In this document: positions 32,841-41,548 of the stretch, one piece after another
How positions within the stretch are numbered: the stretch's first letter is position 1
Layout: every line of letters starts with the position of its first letter
Assembly (NCBI GenBank): GCA_947493005.1
Contig: CANLOY010000001.1
Coordinates: 372,001 to 436,000 of the forward strand
Length of the DNA stretch: 64,000 nucleotides
From: an uncultured Roseivirga sp.
GTDB taxonomy: Bacteria > Bacteroidota > Bacteroidia > Cytophagales > Cyclobacteriaceae
Direction: 5' to 3'
Made by a program: the position numbers and the translations under genes
Notes under the pieces: model-generated
Database searches by the model: none
What the model was told of the DNA's origin: nothing
The model's input: the letters and a program-made list of their open reading frames with translations, nothing else

Positions 32841-33035
32841 ATGAAACATAAAATCACTACTGGAATTGCTTTCCTAGGGCTAATACTCGTACTACTGTCT
32901 TTTGTTTTCAAATACCTGTACCCTATAAATTTCAATATCAGAACAGCGATGCTTGTTATTGGCTTTGCACTGATGCTCTTAGGCACGCTATGGAAAGTGG
33001 TCATTGATATGAACGATGATAAAAGTGTTGATTAG
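32841..33035 (+). CDS. Small two-helix membrane protein, 64 aa
   Basis: Residues 5-25 (ITTGIAFLGLILVLLSFVFK) and 35-55 (TAMLVIGFALMLLGTLWKVV) are hydrophobic, with a charged tail at the end, so it is an inner-membrane hairpin. No family is recognised beyond similarity in layout to many small Bacteroidota envelope proteins. It begins 1 nt after the methyltransferase-like gene, and its role may be linked to that enzyme. Confidence 0.6.
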   Translation: MKHKITTGIAFLGLILVLLSFVFKYLYPINFNIRTAMLVIGFALMLLGTLWKVVIDMNDDKSVD

Positions 33036-33095
33036 GAGTTAAATCCAATAGCTTGTAAGGGTACTCAATAGGACAAAACTCATACGAAAAAAAGC

Positions 33096-33103
33096 TATAT
33101 TTG
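33096..33103 (+). promoter_or_regulatory. -7 element for the FG-GAP pair
   Basis: TATATTTG matches TAnnTTTG, only 5 bp before the ATG at 33109. The resulting mRNA would be close to leaderless. No -33 partner is visible. Confidence 0.35.
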
Positions 33104-33108
33104 AACTT

Positions 33109-35373
33109 ATGAGGGGCAAACAAACAATTATACTATTGTTAATAGTATACCTGATTCAATCGTGCAATTCTGAAAAAGCCGTAAACGTTCAAGAGCAAAA
33201 CCAATACATGGTTGACTTGCTAACAGAAAGGCATTCAAAAGCCAACCCTCTAGACCTTCAATATTACTATAATTCAAAAAGAGCCTTAGCTTACGATTCT
33301 ATCAGAAAGGTAATAGACCCCAATTCTCCGGACTTTTCTAATCTTAGTTATTGGTTTTTCCGTGAAACACTCAACAGCGGTAAAACTGAAGAAGCAATTC
33401 TCGGTATAGAATCGTATCTATCAGATCTGGAATCTCAAGGCAAAAGCTTAGGTAAACAAGAGCTCAGTTTCTTTCAAAGGCTGCTTGCAACGGCATACAT
33501 TCGATTAGGAGAACAGGAAAATTGCATTCTCAACCATACTTCAGCCTCATGTATTATACCCATTTCAAGTTCTGGAGTTCATACTAAAACCAAAGGTTCT
33601 GAAAAGGCGATCGAAATAATTGAAGACATGCTGGTTAACCTCCCAGATGATTTTGAGTTGAAGTGGCTCTTGAATATCTCATATCAAACGCTAGGTCGTT
33701 ATCCGAATGATGTTCCTACCGAGCATTTGATCCCCATCGAGGCATTTCTTTCTACCTCTGAAAATAAAACTCCACGTTTTGAAGATATAGCGCCCAATTT
33801 AGGTGTTGCGACCCGAGGCATCGCTGGGGGTTCTATCACAGAAGACTTTAACAATGATGGGCTGTTGGACATTTTGGTTACCTCAAGTGGGTTTAAACCT
33901 GATGATCAAATGAGGTTTTATATAAACAATGGCAATGGAGGTTTTGACGACAAAACCAGTGAAGCGGGTTTAGAGGGATTAGTAGGAGGGCTTAACTGTG
34001 TACAAAATGACTATAATAATGATGGGTTTGTGGATGTATTTGTAATGCGCGGTGGATGGTTTGGTGAATGGGGAAAACACCCTAACTCTCTGCTAAGAAA
34101 TAATGGAAATGGCACATTTACGGATGTAACCAAAGAAGCTGGAATTCTCACTTTTAATCCAACACAAACATCGGTTTGGGCAGACTTCAATAACGATGGA
34201 TGGCTTGACTTGTTCATTGGAAATGAAACTACTACATCTGGACAGGGTATGGGAAGGGCGAATAGAAACAAAATTCACAAAGCAGAATTTTACCTTAACA
34301 AGAAGGACGGTACATTCGCCAACATTACCACTTCTTCAGGGCTCGGCTTTACCAAACTTATTAAAGGAGCCACAGCCATAGATGCAAACAATGACAACCT
34401 TATGGACTTGTATGTATCAGTAATGGGAGGTCAAAACAAGCTGTTGATCAATAAGGGGGGCATGAAGTTTGGCGATGCAACCGTACAATTTCAAGTACCA
34501 GAACCCTTTGTCAGTTTTCCTGTAGCCTCATTTGACTATAATAATGATGGTTTCGAAGATTTATTTATATGTGGTTATAGCACCAGTAACAATACCCTAG
34601 CTTATGAAACTGCTTATGAATTCATGGGTAACAAACCAACAGCAGCACTTCCAAAGCTTTATAGAAATAATGGAAACGGTACTTTTACCGATGTTACGGA
34701 AGAAGCACAAATGAATCATTCGATTTATGGAATGGGATTCAATTATGGAGACTTAGATAATGACGGATATCTGGATATTTACTTTGGCACAGGGGACCCA
34801 AACTTTGAAAGTATTATTCCTAACAGGATGTTTCGAAATATTGAAGGCAAATATTTTGAGGAAGTTAGTTTTGAAGGTGGTTTTTCAAATATCCAAAAAG
34901 GACATGGTATCAGTTGGAGCGATCTAGATAATGATGGTGACCAGGACATTTATATTACCATGGGAGGTGCTCATGAAGGTGATATTTATCAAAATCAATT
35001 ATTGTTAAACCCAGGTTCAGAGAATAATTGGATCAATATTCAGCTTACAGGTGAGAAATCAAACCGCAAAGCTATAGGAAGTCAGGTTCATTTGGTTACA
35101 TCTACTGGGCAGCACATTTACCGAACTATTTCTAATGGCGCAAGCTTTGGTGGAAACAGCTATGACCTGGAAATTGGCTTAGGTAAAGCGGAAAAAATTG
35201 ACTTGCTAGAAGTTAATTGGCCCTCAACTGGCAAAAAACAAGTGTTTGAAAATGTAGCAATTAATCAGCACATAGAAATTAACGAGAATCGCTCGGAAAT
35301 AAATGTCAGAACAGTACCTAAAATCAACTTTGTTGCTCAAAACAATACCTCTAATCAGCATGGTCATGAATAA
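33109..35373 (+). CDS. FG-GAP/VCBS repeat lipoprotein with ASPIC/UnbV domain
   Basis: The 754-residue protein starts MRGKQTIILLLIVYLIQSC, a lipobox ending at Cys19. Residues about 25-210 are helical. Seven calcium-binding D-x-N-x-D-G repeats follow between about 245 and 620 (DFNNDGLLD, DYNNDGFVD, DFNNDGWLD, DANNDNLMD, DYNNDGFED, DLDNDGYLD, DLDNDGDQD). The C-terminal ASPIC/UnbV domain (about 640-735) includes GSQVHLVTSTGQHIYRTIS. These are outer-surface beta-propellers of Cytophagales, often near SusC/SusD systems. The gene overlaps the next one by 8 nt, so the pair is co-transcribed. Confidence 0.88.
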   Translation: MRGKQTIILLLIVYLIQSCNSEKAVNVQEQNQYMVDLLTERHSKANPLDLQYYYNSKRALAYDSIRKVIDPNSPDFSNLSYWFFRETLNSGKTEEAILGIESYLSDLESQGKSLGKQELSFFQRLLATAYIRLGEQENCILNHTSASCIIPISSSGVHTKTKGSEKAIEIIEDMLVNLPDDFELKWLLNISYQTLGRYPNDVPTEHLIPIEAFLSTSENKTPRFEDIAPNLGVATRGIAGGSITEDFNNDGLLDILVTSSGFKPDDQMRFYINNGNGGFDDKTSEAGLEGLVGGLNCVQNDYNNDGFVDVFVMRGGWFGEWGKHPNSLLRNNGNGTFTDVTKEAGILTFNPTQTSVWADFNNDGWLDLFIGNETTTSGQGMGRANRNKIHKAEFYLNKKDGTFANITTSSGLGFTKLIKGATAIDANNDNLMDLYVSVMGGQNKLLINKGGMKFGDATVQFQVPEPFVSFPVASFDYNNDGFEDLFICGYSTSNNTLAYETAYEFMGNKPTAALPKLYRNNGNGTFTDVTEEAQMNHSIYGMGFNYGDLDNDGYLDIYFGTGDPNFESIIPNRMFRNIEGKYFEEVSFEGGFSNIQKGHGISWSDLDNDGDQDIYITMGGAHEGDIYQNQLLLNPGSENNWINIQLTGEKSNRKAIGSQVHLVTSTGQHIYRTISNGASFGGNSYDLEIGLGKAEKIDLLEVNWPSTGKKQVFENVAINQHIEINENRSEINVRTVPKINFVAQNNTSNQHGHE

Positions 35374-38300
35374 AGTAAAACTCCATATTCTTGGACTATT
35401 TGTTCTGTTTGCTTTCGTTATCAGCTGTAAACAAGATAACGATCAACTATTCAAGCTTGTTCCTGTCAAGCAATCAGGAATCTCATTTGTTAACGAAATG
35501 AAGGAGAGCAAGGAAATTAACCTTCTGAATTTTGCTCCAATTTATAATGGCGGAGGTGTGGCCGTAGCTGACCTTAACAATGACGGATTAGAAGATCTCT
35601 TTTTCACTGGAAACTTTGTGTCAAGTAAACTATACATTAATCAGGGAGATCTCAAATTTGAAGATGTAACTCAAAAAGCTGGTTTGGAAACCTCTGTGTG
35701 GTGTAATGGAGTATCGATAGTAGATATCAATGCAGACGGGTACAATGATATTTACATATCTGTTTCCGGACCTGATGACAGTAAACGAGAAAACCTTCTT
35801 TATATCAACAATGGCGATCTTACATTCAAAGAGCAGGCCAAAGCTTATGGCTTGAATGATGATGGTCATTCAACACATTCAGCCTTTTTCGACTACGACC
35901 TTGATGGGGATTTGGATATGTACTTACTCACATATGGAAATAATGAAGGAACTGACCTCACTTTAGTAAACAAAAAAATTACTGATGGCTCTGGGCTTTC
36001 TAATGACAAGCTTTATCGCAACAATGGCGACAATACATTCACTAATGTAACACTTGAAGCAGGTATCTTGATTGAAGGATACGGACTTGGAGTAGCGGTC
36101 AATGATTTGAACAATGACCAATATCCAGATTTATACATCAGCAATGATTTTCTATTCGATGATATAGTATACCTCAACAATCAAGACGGAACTTTCACTG
36201 ACAAATCAAAAGAGTACTTGAAGCACACCAGTCACTTTGGAATGGGGGTAGACTTTCAGGACTTCAACAATGATCTTTTACCAGATGTGATTCAGGTTGA
36301 TATGATGCCGGAAGATAATTACCGCCAGAAAAAGATTCTGGGCCCAATGCATTTCGATTTTTATAACCTTTCAATCAAAGAAGGATATACGCCACAATAC
36401 ATGCGTAACAGTCTGCAAATGAATCAGGGAGAAAAAGGATTTTCTGAAATTGGGCAATTTGCCGGTATAAACGAAACAGACTGGAGTTGGGCTCCTGTTT
36501 TTGCTGATTATGACGCCAATGGCAGTAAGGATCTAATAATAACAAATGGATTCAGGAGAAATGTTACAGATTGGGATTTCAGAAACTATATCCGTGAACA
36601 ACTGGAGATAGCCAAAGGGAAAGGAGATGATCCTGATGAAGTTGCTTTGGCCATAGTTAGAAAAACCAATGATCTGAAGTTACCAAATTATGCCTATGCC
36701 TATAATGGAGATTTGACCTTTGATGATGTGACTACAAAGTGGGGATTGGGAACTCCTACCTGGTCAAACGGAATGGTATATGCCGACCTAGACAAGGATG
36801 GAGACTTGGATATTGTTGTTTCAAATATTGATGACAGAGCCCATTTGTATGAGAATACCTTGAGTCAAAAGGAAAGCAGAAGTAACAACTATCTTAAAGT
36901 AATCCTTAAAGGAACCAAGCTCAATCCAGAAGGAATTGGTGCAAAAGTGATAGTAGATCAACAAGGTCGTAAACAGTCCCACTATCAAACCAAAACAAGG
37001 GGTTATTTATCGAATGTAAGCTCAGAAATATACTTTGGGTTTGGGGAAGATGATTCTTCCATAGAGGTAAAAGTAATCTGGCCTGACGGCACGGAGGAAA
37101 TTAAATCATTGAGACCTAACCAAATTGTTGAATTTCAAATTGCAGATGCTGAAATTACTAATAAAGAAGAAGTTGCAATTGCTCTCAACATTGGGAATAT
37201 CGCTTCACGGTTTGCGCTTGATCATCAAACCCCAGAAAGTGACTATGTAGATTTTAACTACGAACCCCTACTACCACACAGGCTTTCACAAAACGGGGTT
37301 CCAATTGTGAAAGGAGATATTAATGGTGATGGGTTAGAAGATCTATTCGTAGGAGGAGCTGCCGGGTATCCAGCACACTTATTTGTACAAAACAATAAAG
37401 GAGTATTTAACAAAATAGTTATACCTGATTCCTCTCCTTTTGAAGATACAGGTGCTGTATTCTTCGATGCGGATGGAGATAATGATCTTGACCTTTATGT
37501 ATGCTCAGGTAGTAATGAGTTTGAAAAAACAGATGCAAGGTATCAAGACAGGATTTATATAAACAACGGTAAAGGACTATTTCAATGGCAAGAAGGTGTA
37601 CTTCCTGAAATGATTTCGAGCTCAGGAACGGTTAGTGCCAATGACTATGACAACGATGGGGATATCGATCTTTTTGTAGGTGGCAGATTGGCACCACGTG
37701 AATACCCTCTTCCAGGAAAGTCGTATTTACTTAGAAATGATAATGGAACTTTCACAGATGTGACAAGTCAAATTAGTGAAGGGTTAAGAGACATTGGAAT
37801 GGTAACCGCTTCGGCATGGACAGACATCAATGGAGATGGTAATTCTGATATTGTTCTGACAGGCGAGTTTATGCCAATAACCGTTTTCTTACAGAAACAA
37901 GGAAAGTTTGTTAACGAAACTGAGAATCTAGGCCTGTCCAGGTTCACCGGTTGGTGGAATAGCCTTTCTGTTAGTGATATTAATGGTGATAATAAACCAG
38001 ATATTCTGGCTGGAAACCTTGGTGAAAACACGAAATACAAAGTGTCAGAACAAAAACCGCTTAGCATCTTTGCCAAAGATTATGACAAAAATGGAATGGT
38101 TGATGCTATCATGAGCTGTTTTATAGGTGATGAAGAACACCTTTTACACTCAAAGAGCACCTTGGAAGAGCAGGTAATTGGTTTTAAAAAGAGGTTTGTC
38201 AAACACGAGCCTTTTGCCAGAGCAAAGTTCGATGACATCATTACTCCTGAGTTGAGAGAAGGCGCCTATACACTCAGAGCTAATACTTTCAAACACATGG

Positions 38301-38629
38301 CATTTCTAAACACAGAATCAGGCTTTGAAGCCTTAAACCTTCCAAATGAAGTACAAGTCGCGCCCTTGAATAATATTATTAAGGATGGAGGCAGCTTCTT
38401 CTTAAGTGGGAATAACTATTCAACAGAAGTAACTATTGGTCAGTATGATGCCAGTCATGGCTTCGAATTGCTTTATCAACCAGTAGATAAGACTTTCAAA
38501 ATAGAGACAAAATCACCCTATAGAGCTAGTGGTGATATCAAGTCAGCTGTAAAAGTAAAAGTAGGAGGAGAAACTATTTTGGTTCATACTGTTTCAGGAA
38601 AACAGCTGTACGTTTCAGGAATCAATTAA
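35366..38629 (+). CDS. Large FG-GAP repeat lipoprotein with internal ASPIC/UnbV domain
   Basis: From the ATG at 35366 the protein has 1087 residues and starts MNKVKLHILGLFVLFAFVISC, a clear lipobox; a start 63 bp upstream is in frame but unlikely. Thirteen D-x-N-x-D-G or related repeats are spread over two propeller blocks. An ASPIC/UnbV segment (about 520-600, GIGAKVIVDQQGRKQSHYQT) lies between the blocks. This two-propeller layout differs from the single-block upstream paralogue. It ends 1 bp before the convergent small gene. It is probably a surface calcium-dependent binding protein that works with the upstream product. Confidence 0.87.
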   Translation: MNKVKLHILGLFVLFAFVISCKQDNDQLFKLVPVKQSGISFVNEMKESKEINLLNFAPIYNGGGVAVADLNNDGLEDLFFTGNFVSSKLYINQGDLKFEDVTQKAGLETSVWCNGVSIVDINADGYNDIYISVSGPDDSKRENLLYINNGDLTFKEQAKAYGLNDDGHSTHSAFFDYDLDGDLDMYLLTYGNNEGTDLTLVNKKITDGSGLSNDKLYRNNGDNTFTNVTLEAGILIEGYGLGVAVNDLNNDQYPDLYISNDFLFDDIVYLNNQDGTFTDKSKEYLKHTSHFGMGVDFQDFNNDLLPDVIQVDMMPEDNYRQKKILGPMHFDFYNLSIKEGYTPQYMRNSLQMNQGEKGFSEIGQFAGINETDWSWAPVFADYDANGSKDLIITNGFRRNVTDWDFRNYIREQLEIAKGKGDDPDEVALAIVRKTNDLKLPNYAYAYNGDLTFDDVTTKWGLGTPTWSNGMVYADLDKDGDLDIVVSNIDDRAHLYENTLSQKESRSNNYLKVILKGTKLNPEGIGAKVIVDQQGRKQSHYQTKTRGYLSNVSSEIYFGFGEDDSSIEVKVIWPDGTEEIKSLRPNQIVEFQIADAEITNKEEVAIALNIGNIASRFALDHQTPESDYVDFNYEPLLPHRLSQNGVPIVKGDINGDGLEDLFVGGAAGYPAHLFVQNNKGVFNKIVIPDSSPFEDTGAVFFDADGDNDLDLYVCSGSNEFEKTDARYQDRIYINNGKGLFQWQEGVLPEMISSSGTVSANDYDNDGDIDLFVGGRLAPREYPLPGKSYLLRNDNGTFTDVTSQISEGLRDIGMVTASAWTDINGDGNSDIVLTGEFMPITVFLQKQGKFVNETENLGLSRFTGWWNSLSVSDINGDNKPDILAGNLGENTKYKVSEQKPLSIFAKDYDKNGMVDAIMSCFIGDEEHLLHSKSTLEEQVIGFKKRFVKHEPFARAKFDDIITPELREGAYTLRANTFKHMAFLNTESGFEALNLPNEVQVAPLNNIIKDGGSFFLSGNNYSTEVTIGQYDASHGFELLYQPVDKTFKIETKSPYRASGDIKSAVKVKVGGETILVHTVSGKQLYVSGIN

Positions 38630-38842
38630 TTACTCGTCCTCTTCACCCTTCAATTCATCAAGATCGTCTCGGTCTCTTAACTTCTTATCGTCAACGTTTT
38701 TGTTAAGAAACTCATTGATCTTGTCAATTGGCAGTGAACTCTGAATCTCTCCAAAAGAATCAATGTTTACCTCCAGTCCTCCGAGTTCAGGAGCAACTTT
38801 GGGTTTCTCATTCTGTTTGTTCTCTGTTTTTTTCTTTGCCAT
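38630..38842 (-). CDS. Small charged hypothetical protein, 70 aa
   Basis: The protein begins MAKKKTENKQNEK and ends with an acidic tail (DDLDELKGEEDE). It has no hydrophobic segment. The ATG at 38842 is preferred; a TTG two codons upstream is also in frame. It lies 6 bp after gltX on the same strand and is probably co-transcribed with it. Such small proteins follow gltX in several Cytophagales as far as I recall, but no function is known. It converges on the FG-GAP gene with no spacer. Confidence 0.6.
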   Translation of the reverse strand: MAKKKTENKQNEKPKVAPELGGLEVNIDSFGEIQSSLPIDKINEFLNKNVDDKKLRDRDDLDELKGEEDE

Positions 38843-38848
38843 AACCAA

Positions 38849-40360
38849 CTAATTAATTTTCAGTACATCAACTGCCACCTTGATTCTTTTGACAACTTCC
38901 TTTGTGCCCAATATCTCAATAATAGCCATTAAATCAGGACCTCCCGCTTGCCCAGTTAAACTTAGCCTAAGCGCTGGCATTATTCTACCTAAAGGTGTTT
39001 CATCTTCAGAAAGATAACTGGTTAAAATCTCTTTTGCTTCGTCTTTAGAAACGTTCTCTCGGGTCTCAAGTTTTTCCGCAAAACCTAATAGTTTATCAAC
39101 CGCCAGTTGATTCCATTTCTTTCTAACGGTTTTTTCATCATAAACTGTGGGCTCTTCAAAAAAGAACCTACCAGCATCAACCATCTGATGAACAAAGGTC
39201 ACTCTTTCTTTCAAAGCATTTACAATAGCCAAAGCCTTCCCTTGCTCAACAGACTGATCCATTAATCCAACAAACTCCTCTGCCAGCTCCTCATCTTCAC
39301 GGCCCTTAAGATACTGCTCATTAAACCACTTTGCTTTCTCTATATCAAACTTAGCCCCTGCCTTGTTGATCTTCTCCAGACTAAAGATTTCAATTAACTC
39401 CTGCATAGAAAAGAGCTCTTTTTCGCCACCAGGATTCCAACCTAGCAAGGCTAGAAAATTAATAAAGGCATCTGGTAAATAACCCTCCTCCTTAAAGCCC
39501 TTTGATAATTCCGAACCAACAGGGTCGATCCAGTTTAAAGGAAATATAGGAAACCCTAGTTTATCGGCAGCTCTTTTGCTCAGTTTCCCATTACCATCAG
39601 GCTTTAGTAATAGAGGCAAGTGTGCAAATTCGGGTCTATCCCAACCCAAAAAATCGTACAATATAACGTGCAATGGCGCAGATGGCAGCCACTCCTCTCC
39701 CCTAATTACATGGGAAATCTCCATCTGATGATCATCAACTATGTTCGCCAGGTGATACGTAGGCATACCATCAGACTTAAGAAGCACTTTATCATCTAAA
39801 GTAGCTGTGTTTACAACTACCCAGCCTCTCACTATATCTTTAAATCGTACATCTTCATTTCTAGGTAGTTTGATCCTGATTACATATGGATCTCCTTTCT
39901 CGATTCTTGCTTTCACATCATCTTCCGAAAGTGTAAGCGAGTTTGTCATTTGCATTCGAGTAACTGAGTTGTATTGAGGGTTTGCTACTCTGGCTTCTTT
40001 CAACCTTTCCCTCATTTCATCAAGTTCCTCTGGAGTATCAAAGGCATAATATGCCTTACCCTCAGCTAATAGCTTATCGGCAAACTCTTTATATCTTCCT
40101 TTTCTCTCTGACTGCTTATAAGGCCCAAAATTTCCACCAAAACTCACCCCTTCATCAGGGGTTATTCCTGCCCAGCTTAATGCGTTCTCAATATAGGACT
40201 CTGCTCCTTCTACAAAACGTGTTTGATCTGTATCCTCAATTCTAAGGACAAAACTTCCATTATGTTTTTTAGCAAACAGATAATTATAAAGGGCTGTTCT
40301 TACACCTCCTATATGCAATGCTCCTGTTGGACTGGGAGCAAATCTCACTCGAACACTCAT
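38849..40360 (-). CDS. gltX: Glutamyl-tRNA synthetase
   Basis: The 503-residue class I enzyme charges tRNA-Glu. It has the HIGH motif as APSPTGALHIGG (residues 7-18), then LRIEDTDQTR, and the KMSKS motif as KLSKR. The C-terminal anticodon-binding part (about 330-500) is complete. Length matches bacterial GltX. The gene starts 12 bp downstream of a -7-like element at 40380-40387. No glutaminyl-tRNA features are seen. Confidence 0.97.
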   Translation of the reverse strand: MSVRVRFAPSPTGALHIGGVRTALYNYLFAKKHNGSFVLRIEDTDQTRFVEGAESYIENALSWAGITPDEGVSFGGNFGPYKQSERKGRYKEFADKLLAEGKAYYAFDTPEELDEMRERLKEARVANPQYNSVTRMQMTNSLTLSEDDVKARIEKGDPYVIRIKLPRNEDVRFKDIVRGWVVVNTATLDDKVLLKSDGMPTYHLANIVDDHQMEISHVIRGEEWLPSAPLHVILYDFLGWDRPEFAHLPLLLKPDGNGKLSKRAADKLGFPIFPLNWIDPVGSELSKGFKEEGYLPDAFINFLALLGWNPGGEKELFSMQELIEIFSLEKINKAGAKFDIEKAKWFNEQYLKGREDEELAEEFVGLMDQSVEQGKALAIVNALKERVTFVHQMVDAGRFFFEEPTVYDEKTVRKKWNQLAVDKLLGFAEKLETRENVSKDEAKEILTSYLSEDETPLGRIMPALRLSLTGQAGGPDLMAIIEILGTKEVVKRIKVAVDVLKIN

Positions 40361-40379
40361 TATACTTCAAATTAGGCCG

Positions 40380-40387
40380 CAAATATA
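40380..40387 (-). promoter_or_regulatory. -7 element for gltX
   Basis: The minus strand reads TATATTTG, an exact match to TAnnTTTG, 19 bp before the gltX ATG at 40360. It would give a leader of about 14 nt. No convincing -33 TTTG is seen at 19-21 bp. Confidence 0.45.
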
Positions 40388-40416
40388 GAAATACTAAGGG
40401 ATTAACCCTTGCTTAT

Positions 40417-40800
40417 TTAGAGTTCCACGGCTATGCAAGAAATCTCAACGTTAACATCTTTTGGGAGTCTGGCCACTTCAACAGTTTCGCGCGCAGGAGG
40501 ATTATTCTTAAAATACATTGCATAGGCTTCGTTGATCGTTGAGAATTGCCCCATGTCCTTAATAAAAATTGAACATTTCACCACATTCTCGAAACTCATT
40601 CCAGCTTCACTAAGAATGGCTTCTATATTTTTCATTACCTGATGAGTCTCCTCAGTGATATTCTCATTAATCATTTCTCCTGTTAACTGATCAAAAGGTA
40701 TTTGACCTGAAACATAGAGTGTATTGCCTGCTTTAACTGCTTGGCTATATGGTCCGATCGGTGCTGGTGCCTGAGCACTTGTAACAATGGTCTTAGACAT
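40417..40800 (-). CDS. ridA: RidA family reactive enamine/imine deaminase
   Basis: The 127-residue protein is a canonical RidA (YjgF/YER057c/UK114). It has IGPYSQAVKAGNTLYVSGQIP near the N-terminus and the key Arg104 in PPARETVEVARLPKD, which holds the substrate carboxylate. It hydrolyses reactive enamines such as 2-aminoacrylate released by PLP enzymes. The gene is transcribed away from the downstream 3-hydroxyacyl-CoA dehydrogenase-like gene (divergent, 48 bp) and lies 56 bp upstream of gltX on the same strand. Confidence 0.93.
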   Translation of the reverse strand: MSKTIVTSAQAPAPIGPYSQAVKAGNTLYVSGQIPFDQLTGEMINENITEETHQVMKNIEAILSEAGMSFENVVKCSIFIKDMGQFSTINEAYAMYFKNNPPARETVEVARLPKDVNVEISCIAVEL

Positions 40801-40823
40801 GTTCGATTATTTATTAGAATCAA

Positions 40824-40831
40824 TACTTTTG
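40824..40831 (+). promoter_or_regulatory. -7 element for the 3-hydroxyacyl-CoA dehydrogenase-like gene
   Basis: TACTTTTG is an exact TAnnTTTG match, 17 bp before the ATG at 40849, inside the 48-bp divergent gap with ridA. Confidence 0.4.
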
Positions 40832-40848
40832 TGTCAAATTAGTCATTT

Positions 40849-41511
40849 ATGAAGATTCTAGTAATTGGTACTGAAAGAGATTTTAATGAATTCGAAAAAA
40901 AGTTTGGCCTTGATCATGAGTTAACCTTTAATTCCGATTATCAGTTTGAAGTAGACCCGACTGATTTTGATGCTGTTTTCGACCTTTACATTGGGGATGA
41001 TCCAGATCTATTCTCAAATTATCAGGCATTTGAAGATCTACCATTGTTCGTAAATGTTCCTAAAATTTCTTTGGCCGAACTAGCGTATTTTCAAGACAAT
41101 AATGTTGGCCCAAGGTTATTTGGATTCAATGGTCTACCAACTTTCCTAGATCGAAGTGTGCTTGAGGTGTCATTACTTAATTCAGAAGATCAAGAATTGC
41201 TAGAGTCAATTTGTACCAATTTAAAAACAGAGTATCAAATTGTAGAAGACAGAGTTGGAATGGTAACTCCAAGAATTATCTGTATGATTATTAACGAAGC
41301 TTTCTACACTGTTCAGGAAGGAACTGCTACTAAAGAAGATATAGACCTGGGAATGAAACTCGGCACCAACTATCCACTAGGGCCGTTTGAATGGGCCAAT
41401 AAAATCGGTATACAAAATGTATACGAATTGCTCGAGTCTTTTTATGACGACACTAAAGAAGAACGCTATAAAATTTGCCCAGCTTTAAAGAAAGCTTACC
41501 TAAAGGCCTAA
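40849..41511 (+). CDS. 3-hydroxyacyl-CoA dehydrogenase C-terminal domain protein
   Basis: The second half (about 125-215) is the C-terminal dimerisation domain of 3-hydroxyacyl-CoA dehydrogenase: DRVGMVTPRIICMIINEAFYTVQEGTATKEDID, then GTNYPLGPFEWANKIG. The first half begins like a Rossmann strand (MKILVIGTE) but lacks the GxGxxG NAD-binding loop, so it is probably not a redox enzyme by itself. Such standalone proteins occur in Bacteroidota. It could be a degenerate dehydrogenase or a subunit; no partner is adjacent. It ends 6 bp before a shared terminator. Confidence 0.75.
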   Translation: MKILVIGTERDFNEFEKKFGLDHELTFNSDYQFEVDPTDFDAVFDLYIGDDPDLFSNYQAFEDLPLFVNVPKISLAELAYFQDNNVGPRLFGFNGLPTFLDRSVLEVSLLNSEDQELLESICTNLKTEYQIVEDRVGMVTPRIICMIINEAFYTVQEGTATKEDIDLGMKLGTNYPLGPFEWANKIGIQNVYELLESFYDDTKEERYKICPALKKAYLKA

Positions 41512-41517
41512 GAATGA

Positions 41518-41541
41518 AAAAGGAAGCCTAGGCTTCCTTTT
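41518..41541. terminator. Bidirectional terminator
   Basis: The 24-bp perfect palindrome AAAAGGAAGCC-TA-GGCTTCCTTTT (with its short tip) is flanked by T or A runs on both sides. It lies between the convergent dehydrogenase-like gene and glmS and can stop both transcripts. Confidence 0.85.
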
Positions 41542-41548
41542 AAATTTT

